A stretch of DNA of 64,000 bases from Bradyrhizobium sp. 4 (GCF_023100905.1 NZ_CP064686.1:5890001-5954000); one strand, 5' to 3'. Numbered from the stretch's first letter, positions 52,874 through 62,606 are shown. A program made the numbers and translations. Notes: generated from the sequence alone by a model not told the origin.

Positions 52874-53806
52874 ATGGGAACAAAAGTTCCAAAAATTGAA
52901 CCGGACGGAACCCTGAGGATGCAGCCTGCCCCCACCCATCGCGCCAGTTTTTCGATCGGCAGCGAGATCGCCGCCAGGCGCATTGTCGACGTCCTCACCG
53001 AAATGTTCTTCGAGGACGATGCGGCGGTCGCCGCCTTCGAGCAGCCGAACGGACAGTGGGACGTCGCGCTGCATTTCGCGAACGCGCCGGACCGGGCGTG
53101 GCTGCGCGAACTCGTTGCAACCTCAGCAGGAAATGAGATCGCGGACACGCTGGCCTTCGACACCGTCGAAGCCAGGGACTGGGTCAAATCGAGCCTGGAA
53201 GATCTCGTCCCGGTGCCGGCCGGGCGCTTCGTCGTCCACGGCAGCCATGACCGCGACCGCGTGGCGCCAAACAAGCTCGCCATCGAGATCGAGGCGGCTC
53301 TCGCCTTCGGCACCGGCCATCACGGCACCACACGCGGCTGTTTACTCCTGCTTGACCATGTCCTGAAAAGCACCCGGCTCGGCCGCGTGCTCGACCTCGG
53401 CACCGGGACCGGCGTGCTGGGGATAGCGGCGGCGAAGGCGCTGCATCGCGCGGTGCTGGCCTCCGACATCGACCCGGCCTCGGTCAAGGTGGCAGCCGAG
53501 AACGCCTTGTTGAACGAAGTCGGTCACCATGTGCGAGTGATCCGCGCCACCGGATTCGCGGCGGCCGATTTTGGCAGATGCGGCCCGTTCGACCTGGTGC
53601 TGGCCAACATCCTGGCCAATCCGTTACGGCAATTGGCGGGCCCGTTGACGCGGCACCTCGCGACCGGAGGGCGCGTCATCCTCTCGGGCCTGTTGACGCC
53701 CCAAGTCCCCGCCGTGATCGCCGCCTACCGCGCGCGCGGCCTAGTGCCTCTGAAGCACTTGCGGATCGAGGGGTGGAGCAGCCTGTTGCTGCGGAAGATG
53801 TGGTGA
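52874..53806 (+). CDS. prmA: Ribosomal protein L11 methyltransferase
   Basis: SAM-dependent enzyme of 310 residues. Key motifs are AFGTGHHGTTRGCLLLLD (144-161), RVLDLGTGTGVLGIAAAK (171-188, SAM motif I) and VLANILANPLRQLAGPL, the PrmA pattern of substrate/active-site loop plus methyltransferase fold. It trimethylates ribosomal protein L11. ATG 52919 is an alternative start that would give 295 residues. It is divergent from the pilin gene. Confidence 0.88.
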   Translation: MGTKVPKIEPDGTLRMQPAPTHRASFSIGSEIAARRIVDVLTEMFFEDDAAVAAFEQPNGQWDVALHFANAPDRAWLRELVATSAGNEIADTLAFDTVEARDWVKSSLEDLVPVPAGRFVVHGSHDRDRVAPNKLAIEIEAALAFGTGHHGTTRGCLLLLDHVLKSTRLGRVLDLGTGTGVLGIAAAKALHRAVLASDIDPASVKVAAENALLNEVGHHVRVIRATGFAAADFGRCGPFDLVLANILANPLRQLAGPLTRHLATGGRVILSGLLTPQVPAVIAAYRARGLVPLKHLRIEGWSSLLLRKMW

Positions 53807-53830
53807 GTACGGGTGCTGCTGTAGATGCCG

Positions 53831-54010
53831 CTACTTTGCCGCCTTCTCGTCCGGGCGCATCGCGCGCTCGGCCCGCGAGGCGCGCCTCGCGCGGCGTTCG
53901 GCGAAACGGTCGATCATCTGGTTGATGAGGCCGCGCGGTTTCTTCGGTGTTGCCGCAGCCGGGGCGCGGCGCACCGGCGGCGTAATCTTCTCAAACGTGA
54001 ACGCTGGCAT
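53831..54010 (-). CDS. Small basic hypothetical protein
   Basis: Protein of 59 residues with a Pro-rich first half (FEKITPPVRRAPAAATPKKP) and an Arg/Ala-rich helical second half (MIDRFAERRARRASRAERAMRP). It is convergent with prmA (24 bp apart). It has no known motif; the basic helical end suggests contact with RNA or an acidic partner. Confidence 0.6.
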   Translation of the reverse strand: MPAFTFEKITPPVRRAPAAATPKKPRGLINQMIDRFAERRARRASRAERAMRPDEKAAK

Positions 54011-54198
54011 CGAGTGTCCCCTCGTCATTGAGATGAACAACTTGCTCGAATTTCCCTGTTATCCGGACGAAGCGCAACTGCCGCATCCTGTACTCCACTC
54101 AATTCGAATGGAACTTGTTCAAGCACAGTCCATGCCAGATACGACCTCAAATGCGTCTACATTGCGGACTGATCCGCATGATCCTAAAGTGATCCACC

Positions 54199-56028
54199 AT
54201 GTTCGAAGCGCACTTCCAGACATTCGAGGAGCCCGAGGCGGGCGTCGCATTGACGGCCCGGTTGGCCGCGCTCCGTGAAGAACTCGCCCGCCGCAAGCTG
54301 ACCGGTTTCGTGATTCCACGCGCCGACCAGCAGCAGAATGAGTATGTGCCGCCGTCGGAAGAGCGTCTGGCCTGGCTGACCGGTTTTACCGGCTCGGCGG
54401 GACTGGCGGTGGTGCTGACGCACGAGGCCGCGGTGTTCGTCGATGGCCGCTACACGATCCAGGCGGCCAAGCAGGTCGATTCAAGGGCTTGGGCCGTGGA
54501 ATCTCTGATCGATCCCCCGCCGGAAAGCTGGATGTCGGCACACCTGAAGGCCGGCGACCGCCTAGGATTTGATCCGTGGCTGCACACTTTTGCGGCAGCC
54601 GAGCGTTTGTCCGCCGCCTGCACCAAGGCCGGTGCCGAGTTGGTCGCCGTCGACAGCAATCCGGTCGATGCGATCTGGCAGGACCGCCCACAGCCGCCGA
54701 TTGCGCCGGTCACGGTGCACGGGATGCAACATGCTGGCGTGACTGAAGCCGAGAAGCTGACGCAGATCAGGAGCGAGATCGGCAAGCTCGGCGTCGATGC
54801 GTTGGTGCTGTCCGACAGCCATGCCGTGGCCTGGACCTTCAACATCCGCGGCGCCGACGTCGCGCATACGCCGCTGCCGCTGTCCTACGCGCTGGTGCCG
54901 AAGGACGGCCGTCCCACCATCTTCATCGATCACCGCAAGCTCTCCAATCTGACCCGCGACCATCTCGAGCAGTCCGCCGACGTGCGCGAGCCCGATGCGA
55001 TGGCGCCGACGCTGATGGCGCTCGCCAAGAGCGGTGGATCGATCGCGCTCGACAATGCGACCGCGGCCGATGCCCTCAGCCGGCTGATCACGGGTGCCGG
55101 TGGCAAGCCGGTGCGCGGCAGCGATCCGATCGCGCTGCTCAAGGCGGTCAAGAACACGACCGAGATCAAGGGCACGCAAACCGCGCACCGGCGCGACGCC
55201 GTGGCGTTGGCGCGCTTCCTCGCCTTCATCGACCGCGAGGCGGCAAGCGGCAAGCTCACCGAGATCGACGCGGTCGAGGCGCTGGAGACGTTCCGCCGCG
55301 ATACCGGCGCGCTCAAGGATGTGTCGTTCCCGACCATATCGGGCACCGGCCCGAATGGCGCCATCGTGCACTACCGCGTCACCCGCAAGAGCAACCGCCG
55401 GATCGTGCCCGGCGATCTGCTGCTGATCGATTCAGGTGCACAATACGAAGACGGCACCACCGACGTCACCCGCACCATGGCCGTGGGCGAGCCGACCGAT
55501 GAGATGCGCGACCGTTTCACGCGCGTGCTGCGCGGCCACATCGCGATCGCGCGGGCGATCTTTCCCGACGGCGCCACCGGCGCGCAACTCGACACACTGG
55601 CACGGCAATATCTCTGGGCCGCCGGCGTCGATTTCGAGCATGGCACCGGCCACGGCGTCGGCAGCTATCTCTCGGTGCACGAAGGACCGGCACGGATATC
55701 GAAGCTCGGCACCACGCCGCTGAAGCGAGGCATGATCCTGTCCAACGAGCCCGGCTACTACAAGACCGACGGCTTCGGCATCCGCATCGAGAACCTCGAA
55801 CTGGTGGTCGCAGCCGACATCAAGGGCGCTGAGAAATCGATGAACGCGTTCGAGACGCTGACCCTGGCACCGATCGACCGCCGGCTGATCGATGTCGGCA
55901 TGCTCAGCAAGGACGAGCTCGACTGGCTCAACGCCTATCACGCGCGCGTCAGGGCCGAGGTGCGGCCGGCCCTGGATGAGACGACGAAGGCGTGGCTGGA
56001 CCAGGCCACGGCGGAGCTGAAGGCGTAA
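54199..56028 (+). CDS. pepP: Xaa-Pro aminopeptidase (aminopeptidase P)
   Basis: Metallopeptidase of 609 residues with two creatinase-like N-terminal domains (about 1-310) and a pita-bread catalytic domain (about 320-600). Metal ligands are in LLIDSGAQYEDGTTDVTR (two Asp), HGTGHGVGSYLSVHEGP (His), LSNEPGYY (Glu) and RIENLEL (Glu). It removes the first residue of peptides with proline in second place. It is the long eukaryote-like APP1 form, not the 440-residue E. coli form. Confidence 0.92.
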   Translation: MFEAHFQTFEEPEAGVALTARLAALREELARRKLTGFVIPRADQQQNEYVPPSEERLAWLTGFTGSAGLAVVLTHEAAVFVDGRYTIQAAKQVDSRAWAVESLIDPPPESWMSAHLKAGDRLGFDPWLHTFAAAERLSAACTKAGAELVAVDSNPVDAIWQDRPQPPIAPVTVHGMQHAGVTEAEKLTQIRSEIGKLGVDALVLSDSHAVAWTFNIRGADVAHTPLPLSYALVPKDGRPTIFIDHRKLSNLTRDHLEQSADVREPDAMAPTLMALAKSGGSIALDNATAADALSRLITGAGGKPVRGSDPIALLKAVKNTTEIKGTQTAHRRDAVALARFLAFIDREAASGKLTEIDAVEALETFRRDTGALKDVSFPTISGTGPNGAIVHYRVTRKSNRRIVPGDLLLIDSGAQYEDGTTDVTRTMAVGEPTDEMRDRFTRVLRGHIAIARAIFPDGATGAQLDTLARQYLWAAGVDFEHGTGHGVGSYLSVHEGPARISKLGTTPLKRGMILSNEPGYYKTDGFGIRIENLELVVAADIKGAEKSMNAFETLTLAPIDRRLIDVGMLSKDELDWLNAYHARVRAEVRPALDETTKAWLDQATAELKA

Positions 56029-56348
56029 GCGCGTCGTCGCGACGTCGCATGGCACTACGTGTTTTGTGCAAGGCTGTCTCTCCACCACAGCTGTCATGCT
56101 CCGCGAAGGCGGGGCATCCAGTACGCCGCGGCCTCTCGATTCAATCACTGCTGCCTCTGGAATACTGGATTCCCCGCCTCCGCGGGGAATGACACCTGTC
56201 ACGCGGCACGAGCAACGCGCCCAATTCATCATCATCGCGCCGCCATTATCACCGTCCCGGAATCCGTATAGCCGCATTCCAAAACGCCGATATGCGTCTT
56301 GTGCGAGCGCGCTACAGTCCGATTCGAATTTCTGCGAGACGGACACGC
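56029..56348. other. Gap holding a palindromic element
   Basis: 320 bp between the aminopeptidase stop and the MFS gene start. About a third of it is the element at 56092-56194; no supported gene or obvious promoter was seen in the rest. Confidence 0.5.
56092..56194. repeat. 103-bp element with imperfect terminal inverted repeats
   Basis: The left arm begins TGTCATGCTCCGCGAAGGC and the right arm, read in reverse complement, TGTCATTCCCCGCGGAGGC; about 35 bp match at roughly 85%. The interior is short and has no gene. It can fold into one long hairpin and resembles a dispersed intergenic repeat of rhizobial genomes. Confidence 0.7.
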
Positions 56349-57626
56349 ATGCACGGCATGACCAGCACGCCGCCGCCAGCGGCGCAACACAACCTCGCGA
56401 CCTCGCGCGTGGTGTTGCTGCTGCTCGTCGTCATGACTGGCATCGCGCCGATCTCGCTTTACATGCTGGTTCCGGCGCTGCCGGTGCTGGCGACGACCTT
56501 TGGCAGCGACATCTCGGTCGCGCAGATGACGGTGTCGCTGTACATGGTCGGCATCGCGCTATCGCAACTCATCATGGGCCCGCTCTCGGACCGTTTCGGG
56601 CGGCGCCCGGTGCTGCTTGGAGGCCTGGCGCTGATGATCGTCGCCAGCGTCGCCTGTATCTTCGCGGAAACCCTGCCGCAGCTGATCGCCGCGCGCTTCT
56701 TCCAGGCGCTGGGCGGCGCCGCCGGCATGGTGGTGAGCCGCGCCATCATCCGCGACATCTACCAGCGCGATCGCGTCGCCTCGATGATCAGCCTCGTGGT
56801 CGCGGCGCTCATGATCGGGCAGATGGTCTCCCCGCTCACCGGCGGCCTGATCGAGACCGCATTCGGCTGGCGCGCGATCTTCTACGCCATCACCGTCGCC
56901 GCGATCATTGTCGCCGTCGGCATCGCTTTCGCGCTGCCCGAGACGCGCCGAGACCGCGCCGCCGGCAGCGGCTTTCGCGGCGATGTCGGCATCCTGATCC
57001 GCAACCGCGCCTTCGTCGGCTACGTGATGTGCCAGGTGCTGGCCTCGCAGATCATCTTCACCTTCGCCGGCGGCGGCCCCTATATCGTGGTGACGCAGAT
57101 GGGCAGGACCAGCGCCGAATACGGCGCGTGGTTCGCGACGACGGGTTTTGCCTATCTCGTCGGCAATCTGCTCTGCGTGCGCTTCGCGCCGCGGCACTCG
57201 CTGGAGAAGTTGATCTGGTTCGGCCTCGCGCTCCAGCTTTGCGGCAGCCTGTTGAACCTGCTGTGGAGTTTCAACGGCTGGAACGAAGCACCCGCCTGGC
57301 TGTTCGGCACGCAGATGATCGTGATGGTCGGCAATGCCTTCGTGATGGCGAACTCGGCCGCCGGCGCGATCAGCGTCCGTCCCGAGGCCGCCGGCACCGC
57401 ATCAGGTGCGATGGGCTTTCTCCAGCAGGGCATTGGCGCGTTGATGTCGCAATTCGGCGCCTATCTCGGCGGCCATTCCGCGACCACGCTGCCGCTCACC
57501 GCCGCAGTGCTGGCGATCTCCCTGCTGTGCGCCTGCACGATGATCTTCGTCGTCCCCCGCCGCGAGGTCATGGTGAGCGAGACGCTGATCGAGCAGGCGG
57601 AAGAGGAAGAGAGCGGGATGATGTGA
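56349..57626 (+). CDS. MFS multidrug exporter, Bcr/CflA type
   Basis: Drug:proton antiporter of about 425 residues with 12 helices. The helix 2-3 loop has the MFS motif A form (GPLSDRFGRRPVLL), and the drug-exporter motif C lies in helix 5 (LIGQMVSPLTGGLI, near 160). The layout matches Bcr/CflA. The start is uncertain: ATG 56349 has GGA 5 bp upstream, ATG 56358 is nearby. A perfect repeat lies just after its stop. Confidence 0.88.
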   Translation: MHGMTSTPPPAAQHNLATSRVVLLLLVVMTGIAPISLYMLVPALPVLATTFGSDISVAQMTVSLYMVGIALSQLIMGPLSDRFGRRPVLLGGLALMIVASVACIFAETLPQLIAARFFQALGGAAGMVVSRAIIRDIYQRDRVASMISLVVAALMIGQMVSPLTGGLIETAFGWRAIFYAITVAAIIVAVGIAFALPETRRDRAAGSGFRGDVGILIRNRAFVGYVMCQVLASQIIFTFAGGGPYIVVTQMGRTSAEYGAWFATTGFAYLVGNLLCVRFAPRHSLEKLIWFGLALQLCGSLLNLLWSFNGWNEAPAWLFGTQMIVMVGNAFVMANSAAGAISVRPEAAGTASGAMGFLQQGIGALMSQFGAYLGGHSATTLPLTAAVLAISLLCACTMIFVVPRREVMVSETLIEQAEEEESGMM

Positions 57627-57647
57627 GGGATGGCACGCCGCGTCCTC

Positions 57648-57728
57648 CGTCATTGCGAGCGAAGCGAAGCAATCCAGACTGCGACCCGCGGGAAGATTCT
57701 GGATTGCTTCGCTTCGCTCGCAATGACG
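57648..57728. repeat. 81-bp element with perfect 31-bp inverted repeats
   Basis: CGTCATTGCGAGCGAAGCG begins a 31-bp arm that is repeated exactly in reverse complement at the other end, with a 19-bp spacer. It sits between the convergent MFS and ligA genes and can form a very stable hairpin in RNA from either side. The sequence has the form of the abundant Bradyrhizobium-type intergenic repeat. Confidence 0.85.
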
Positions 57729-57738
57729 AAAGAAGCCC

Positions 57739-59892
57739 TCACTCCCCGATCAGCGTCAGCCACTCGTCCTCGGTCAGCACCTTGACGCCATGCTTGTTGG
57801 CTTCCGCGAGCTTCGAACCCGCGCCGGGGCCGGCGACGACGAGATCGGTTTTCTTGGACACCGATCCGGACACTTTTGCACCTAATCGCTCAGCGGTGGC
57901 CTTGGCCTCGTCGCGCGTCATCTTCTCCAGCGAGCCCGTGAACACCACGGTCTTGCCGGCGACGGCGGAGTTGCTCTTCGGCTTCTCGGCGTCGATGATC
58001 TCGACCTCCTTCGTCAGCCGCTCGACGATGCCGCGATTGTGGCTCTCGCCGAAATAATCGCCGATGCTCTTGATCACGGTCTCGCCGATCTGGTCGAGCG
58101 CATCCATCTCGGCCATTGCCTCCTCGTCGCCCTTGGCAACCTTGAGGCTGGCGTCGTGGAAGGCGTCCCAGGAGCCGTAGCCGCGGGCCAGCGCCAGCGC
58201 CGTGGTCTCGCCGATATGGCGCATGCCGAGCGCGTAGATGAAGCGCTCCAGTGCAATCTTGCGACGGCTCTCGATCGCGCCGAACAAATTGCGCACCGAG
58301 GTTGCGCCGTAACCCTCGATGTCCTCCAATTTGAGTTTTGCGTTGCGCTTTTCCAGCGTGAAGATGTCGGCTGGCTCCTTCACAAAACCCTCGTCGAAGA
58401 AGTACTGGAGCTGCTTCTCGCCAAGGCCGTCGATGTCGAAGGCGCGCCGCGACACGAACAGCTTCAAATGCTCGATCTTCTGGTAGGGGCAGGCGAACTC
58501 ACCGGTGCAGCGAGCGCGTGAGCCCTCTTCGCCCGCCGCCGTCTCCTCGCGCGTGACATCGGTGTGCAACGGGCACGGGCACTTCTTCGGAAACTGGAAT
58601 TCCCTGGCAGCCTTCGGCCGCTTGTCGAGGACGACGTCGACCACCTGCGGGATGACATCGCCGGCACGCTGGATCACGACGGTGTCGCCGATCCTGATGT
58701 CGCGGCCCTCGCGCAACACCTCGCCCTTGTTGCCGATACCCTTGATGTAATCCTCGTTGTGCAGCGTGACGTTCTGCACGATCACGCCGCCGACGCCGAC
58801 CGGTTCGAGCTTGCCCACCGGCGTGAACGAGCCGGTGCGGCCGACCTGGATCTCGATGTCGCGCAACACCGTCGTGGCGCGCTCGGCGGGGAATTTATGG
58901 GCGATGCCCCAGCGCGGCGTGCGCGAGACGAAGCCGAGCCGTTCCTGCCAGTCGACGCGGTCGACCTTGTAGACGACACCGTCGATGTCGTAGTCGAGTT
59001 TTGCGCGCTGTTCCTCGATCGCACGATGAAACGCCAGCAGTTCCTCGACGGAGTGACAGAGCTTGGTCAGCGGGTTGGTCTTGAAGCCGCAGCGCTCGAA
59101 CCAGCCGATCATGCCGCTCTGCGTGGCCTCCGGCATCGCGCTCATCTCGCCCCAGGCATAGGCGAAGAAGCCGAGGGGACGCGAGGCGGTGATGGTCGGG
59201 TCCTTCTGCCGGAGCGAACCCGCGGCCGAGTTGCGCGGATTGGCGAAGATGGTGCTGCCTTCGGCCTTCTGCCGCTCGTTGAGCGCGAGGAAGGCCTTCT
59301 TGGTCATGTAGACCTCGCCGCGCACCTCGCAGATATCGGGGACGTTGCGGCCCTTCAGCTTTTGCGGCACGTCTTCGAGGGTGCGGATATTGGCGGTGAC
59401 GTCCTCGCCGACCGCGCCGTCGCCGCGCGTCGCGGCGGTGGCGAGCTCACCACCCTCATAGCGCAGCGACATCGAGAGGCCGTCGATCTTCGGCTCGGCC
59501 GAGAAATCGATTCTGTCGTCGTCGAGCTTCAGGAACCGCACGATGCGGCCGACGAAGTCGCGCAGATCCTCTTCCGCAAAGGCGTTGTCGAGCGATAGCA
59601 TGGGGACGGCATGCCGCACCTTCTTGAAGCGGCCTGATGGTGCAGCACCGACTTTCTGCGACGGCGAGTCCGCGCTGACGAATTCCGGAAAGCGCTTCTC
59701 GATCGCGTTGAAGCGCTGGCGCAACGCGTCATACGCGGCATCGGTGACGGTGGGCGCGTCGTCCTGGTAGTAGCGCTCGTTGTGCCCCTCGATCTCGAGC
59801 GCGAGCCGCATGTGCTCGACCTTGGCCTGCGCCTTGGTGAGGTCGGCGACGTCGCGAAGCGGTGCTGGTTTCGATTTTGCTGCTCTGGCCAT
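57739..59892 (-). CDS. ligA: NAD-dependent DNA ligase
   Basis: Ligase of 717 residues for replication and repair. Order: Ia domain, nucleotidyltransferase with active-site Lys135 in EPKIDGLS, OB fold, a Cys-containing zinc finger (CPCPLHTD with a longer insert than in E. coli before ARCTGEFACP), helix-hairpin-helix repeats, and a C-terminal BRCT domain (VVFTGSLEKM). It is the last gene of the lpxC-bamD-recN-ligA run in this order. Confidence 0.96.
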   Translation of the reverse strand: MARAAKSKPAPLRDVADLTKAQAKVEHMRLALEIEGHNERYYQDDAPTVTDAAYDALRQRFNAIEKRFPEFVSADSPSQKVGAAPSGRFKKVRHAVPMLSLDNAFAEEDLRDFVGRIVRFLKLDDDRIDFSAEPKIDGLSMSLRYEGGELATAATRGDGAVGEDVTANIRTLEDVPQKLKGRNVPDICEVRGEVYMTKKAFLALNERQKAEGSTIFANPRNSAAGSLRQKDPTITASRPLGFFAYAWGEMSAMPEATQSGMIGWFERCGFKTNPLTKLCHSVEELLAFHRAIEEQRAKLDYDIDGVVYKVDRVDWQERLGFVSRTPRWGIAHKFPAERATTVLRDIEIQVGRTGSFTPVGKLEPVGVGGVIVQNVTLHNEDYIKGIGNKGEVLREGRDIRIGDTVVIQRAGDVIPQVVDVVLDKRPKAAREFQFPKKCPCPLHTDVTREETAAGEEGSRARCTGEFACPYQKIEHLKLFVSRRAFDIDGLGEKQLQYFFDEGFVKEPADIFTLEKRNAKLKLEDIEGYGATSVRNLFGAIESRRKIALERFIYALGMRHIGETTALALARGYGSWDAFHDASLKVAKGDEEAMAEMDALDQIGETVIKSIGDYFGESHNRGIVERLTKEVEIIDAEKPKSNSAVAGKTVVFTGSLEKMTRDEAKATAERLGAKVSGSVSKKTDLVVAGPGAGSKLAEANKHGVKVLTEDEWLTLIGE

Positions 59893-59998
59893 GGTGCTTG
59901 GATACGATGGAGCGGGCGGGAGGGTAAAGGCGGTTACAGTTTCGTACCCCGGACATAACGTTTAGGGCCCGGCGCTTGCGCGCGTCCGGGACACGAAA

Positions 59999-61672
59999 TC
60001 AAGCCGTCGCCGCCTTGAGCAAACGGTCCGCGGCAGCCCTCGCCTCGGCGGTGATCTCGGCGCCGGCGAGCATCCGCGCGATCTCCTCGCGGCGGTGGTC
60101 GGCAGCGAGTGCATTGACGCGGGTGGCGACGCGCTTGCCCTTGTCCAGCGCGTCCTTGGAGATCAGCAAATGCTGGTCGGCACGGGCGGCGACCTGCGGG
60201 GCGTGGGTTACGGCCATCACCTGAACCTTGCCGGCGAGCCGCGCCAGCCGTCCGCCGATCGCGTCCGCGACCGCGCCGCCGACACCGGTGTCGATCTCGT
60301 CGAACACCAAGGTCGGCGCCGAGCCGCGGTCGGACAGCACCACCTTCAGCGCCAGCAGGAAACGCGACAGCTCGCCGCCGGAGGCGACCTTCATCATCGG
60401 CCCCGGCTTGGTGCCCGGGTTGGTCTGCACCCAGAACTCGACGCGGTCGAACCCTTGCGGGCCTGGAGCTGCCTCGTCGGTCTGGACCTGGGTCATGAAC
60501 TTGGCGCGTTCGAGCTTGAGCGGCGCGAGCTCGGCATTGACCGCCTTGTTGAGCTTCTCCGCCGATTTCTGCCGCGCCATCGACAGCTTCTTGGCGGCCG
60601 CCGCATAGCGCGCATCGGCCTCGATCGCAGCCTGCTCCAGCTTTTTCAGCCGGGAGGCGCCGGCATCGATCAGGACGACGTCGGCGGCGTATCTTGCGGC
60701 AAGCGCGGCGAGCCCGTCGACCGGCGTCGAATATTTGCGCGACGCGGCGCGTAACGCGAACAAGCGCTCCTCGATGCGTTCGAGCTCCGAGGGATCGAAA
60801 TCGGTCGCGGCAAGCGCCGCCTGGAGATGCTGGTCGGCTTCCTCCAGCGCGTTGATCGCGATGTCGATTGCCCTCACCGCGGGTTCGACCAGCGCCGGCG
60901 AGTTGACGCCGCGACGCTCCAGCCGGCGCACGGCCGCCGACAGCGAGGCGACCGGCGAATGGTGGCCGCCGACCGCCTCCTGCGCCTCGCGCAAATCGGA
61001 GGCGATCTTCTCGCCCTGCATCATGGTGGTCCGACGGGACGCCAGCGAGGTCTCCTCGCCGTCCTTGGGCGCGAGCTGCTTCAATTCGTCGGAGGCGTGG
61101 CGGAGGTAATCGGCTTCGCGCGCAGCGCGCTCCATGCCGGCGCGATGCTCCTCCAGCGCAGTGTTGGCGGTGCGGCGGGCGTCCCAGAGCGCTTCGACCG
61201 CCGAAACGTCCTTTTCGAGACCGGCGAAGGCGTCGAGCAGGCGGCGGTGGGTGGCGGCATCGACCAGCGCGCGCTCGTCGTGCTGGCCGTGGATCTCGAC
61301 CAGGGCAGCCCCGACCGCCTTCAGCGTCTGCACGCTGATCGCCTGGTCGTTGATGAAGGCGCGGGTGCGGCCGTCGGCGAGCTGGACCCGGCGGAGAATC
61401 ATCTCGCCGGTATCGTCCAGCCCGTTCTCCGCGAGGATTTTGGCCGCGGGATGGCTTTTTGGGATATCGAATACGGCAGTGACCTGCCCCTGCTCCGCCC
61501 CATGCCGCACGAGGCCGGCATCGCCGCGGCCGCCGAGCGCCAACGCAAAGGCATCGAGCAGGATGGATTTGCCCGCACCGGTCTCGCCGGTCAAAACCGC
61601 GAGGCCCGGTGCGAATTCGATATCGAGCCGTTCGATCAGGACGATGTCACGGATCGACAGACGCGCCAGCAT
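59999..61672 (-). CDS. recN: DNA repair protein RecN
   Basis: SMC-like ATPase of 557 residues acting in double-strand break repair. Walker A is LTGETGAGKSILLDAFALAL (28-47). Long coiled-coil arms cover about 150-370. The ABC signature GGELSRFLLALKV and Walker B PTLVFDEIDTGVGG are near 430-475. It starts 13 bp downstream of bamD and about 100 bp before ligA in the same direction. Confidence 0.95.
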   Translation of the reverse strand: MLARLSIRDIVLIERLDIEFAPGLAVLTGETGAGKSILLDAFALALGGRGDAGLVRHGAEQGQVTAVFDIPKSHPAAKILAENGLDDTGEMILRRVQLADGRTRAFINDQAISVQTLKAVGAALVEIHGQHDERALVDAATHRRLLDAFAGLEKDVSAVEALWDARRTANTALEEHRAGMERAAREADYLRHASDELKQLAPKDGEETSLASRRTTMMQGEKIASDLREAQEAVGGHHSPVASLSAAVRRLERRGVNSPALVEPAVRAIDIAINALEEADQHLQAALAATDFDPSELERIEERLFALRAASRKYSTPVDGLAALAARYAADVVLIDAGASRLKKLEQAAIEADARYAAAAKKLSMARQKSAEKLNKAVNAELAPLKLERAKFMTQVQTDEAAPGPQGFDRVEFWVQTNPGTKPGPMMKVASGGELSRFLLALKVVLSDRGSAPTLVFDEIDTGVGGAVADAIGGRLARLAGKVQVMAVTHAPQVAARADQHLLISKDALDKGKRVATRVNALAADHRREEIARMLAGAEITAEARAAADRLLKAATA

Positions 61673-61685
61673 GGAACTCTATTTC

Positions 61686-62606
61686 CTAGCCGAGACCCAT
61701 TTTCTTGAAGGTCTTGCTAATCCAGGACCCCTGATTCTCGCTCGGTTCGAGACCGCCCGATTTTACAAGATTATAGGCGTCCTTGTACCAGCGACTGTCA
61801 GGAAAATTATGCCCGAGCACGGCGGCGGCCGTCTGAGCCTCGCCGACGATCCCGATCGCCATATAGGCCTCGGTCAGGCGGTACAGCGCCTCTTCGACAT
61901 GGCGGGTGGTCTGGTACTGCGTCACCACGGCCTTGTAGCGGTTGATCGCCGCCGTGTAGTCGCGCTTCTGCGCGTAATAGCGGCCGACGTTCATTTCCTT
62001 GCCGGCGAGCTGGTCGCGCGCACCTTCGATCTTGGCCTTGGCTGAGGTCGCATATTCGGAGGTCGGATATTTGCGAACCACCTCCTCCAGCGAGGCGATC
62101 GCCTTCTCGGTGCGGGTCTGGTCGCGGCTGATGTCCGGAATCTGGTCGTAATGTGAGGCGGCAATCAGATATTGCGCGTAGGCCGCATCCGGGCTGCCGG
62201 GATGCAGCGTGACGTAGCGGGTGGCCGCGCCGATGCAATTGTCATAGTCGCCGCCCTGGTAGGACGCGTAGGCCGACATCAGCAATGATTTGCGGGCCCA
62301 GTCGGAATAAGGATGCTGGCGGTCGACCTCTTCGAACTTCTTGTTCGCCGCCTTCATGTCCTTCTTCTCGTTCATGAGGTACAGGCCCTCATTGTAGATC
62401 TTGTCGGCGGGCTCCTCGACGAAGGTGTCGTCCTTGGCGGTGAACTTGTCCCACAGCGCGCCGGTGCCGCAGCCGGCCAGCGGCAGCGCGAGCACGAAGA
62501 GGGCGACAACCTGAATCAGCCCACGGGCACGAGACGAGACTTCTCGGGACGAGACTTCTCGAGACGGGACTTGGAGATATCCGCGCGTCATACGCTGTGC
62601 CGACAT
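61686..62606 (-). CDS. bamD: Outer-membrane assembly lipoprotein BamD
   Basis: Lipoprotein of 306 residues of the beta-barrel assembly complex. The lipobox LAGC (near 42-45) marks the lipidated Cys. The mature part is five TPR-like repeats; KKFEEVDRQHPYSDWARKSL is the first. The n-region before the lipobox is unusually long (about 30 residues) because of a 15-bp tandem repeat encoding SREVS twice. ATG 62591 is an alternative start. It is followed by recN in the usual alphaproteobacterial order. Confidence 0.92.
   Translation of the reverse strand: MSAQRMTRGYLQVPSREVSSREVSSRARGLIQVVALFVLALPLAGCGTGALWDKFTAKDDTFVEEPADKIYNEGLYLMNEKKDMKAANKKFEEVDRQHPYSDWARKSLLMSAYASYQGGDYDNCIGAATRYVTLHPGSPDAAYAQYLIAASHYDQIPDISRDQTRTEKAIASLEEVVRKYPTSEYATSAKAKIEGARDQLAGKEMNVGRYYAQKRDYTAAINRYKAVVTQYQTTRHVEEALYRLTEAYMAIGIVGEAQTAAAVLGHNFPDSRWYKDAYNLVKSGGLEPSENQGSWISKTFKKMGLG
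62536..62575 (-). repeat. 15-bp tandem repeat in the bamD signal region
   Basis: Two nearly identical 15-bp units, GAGACTTCTCGGGAC and GAGACTTCTCGAGAC, followed by a partial third. On the coding strand they add five residues (SREVS) per unit before the hydrophobic part of the signal peptide, so unit number changes keep the frame. Confidence 0.75.

Noticed and set aside
56066..58057. 663-codon plus frame across the MFS gene and the end of ligA
   Set aside because: It reads through two repeats and two real genes in the wrong frame; its protein is Arg/Ala/His noise.
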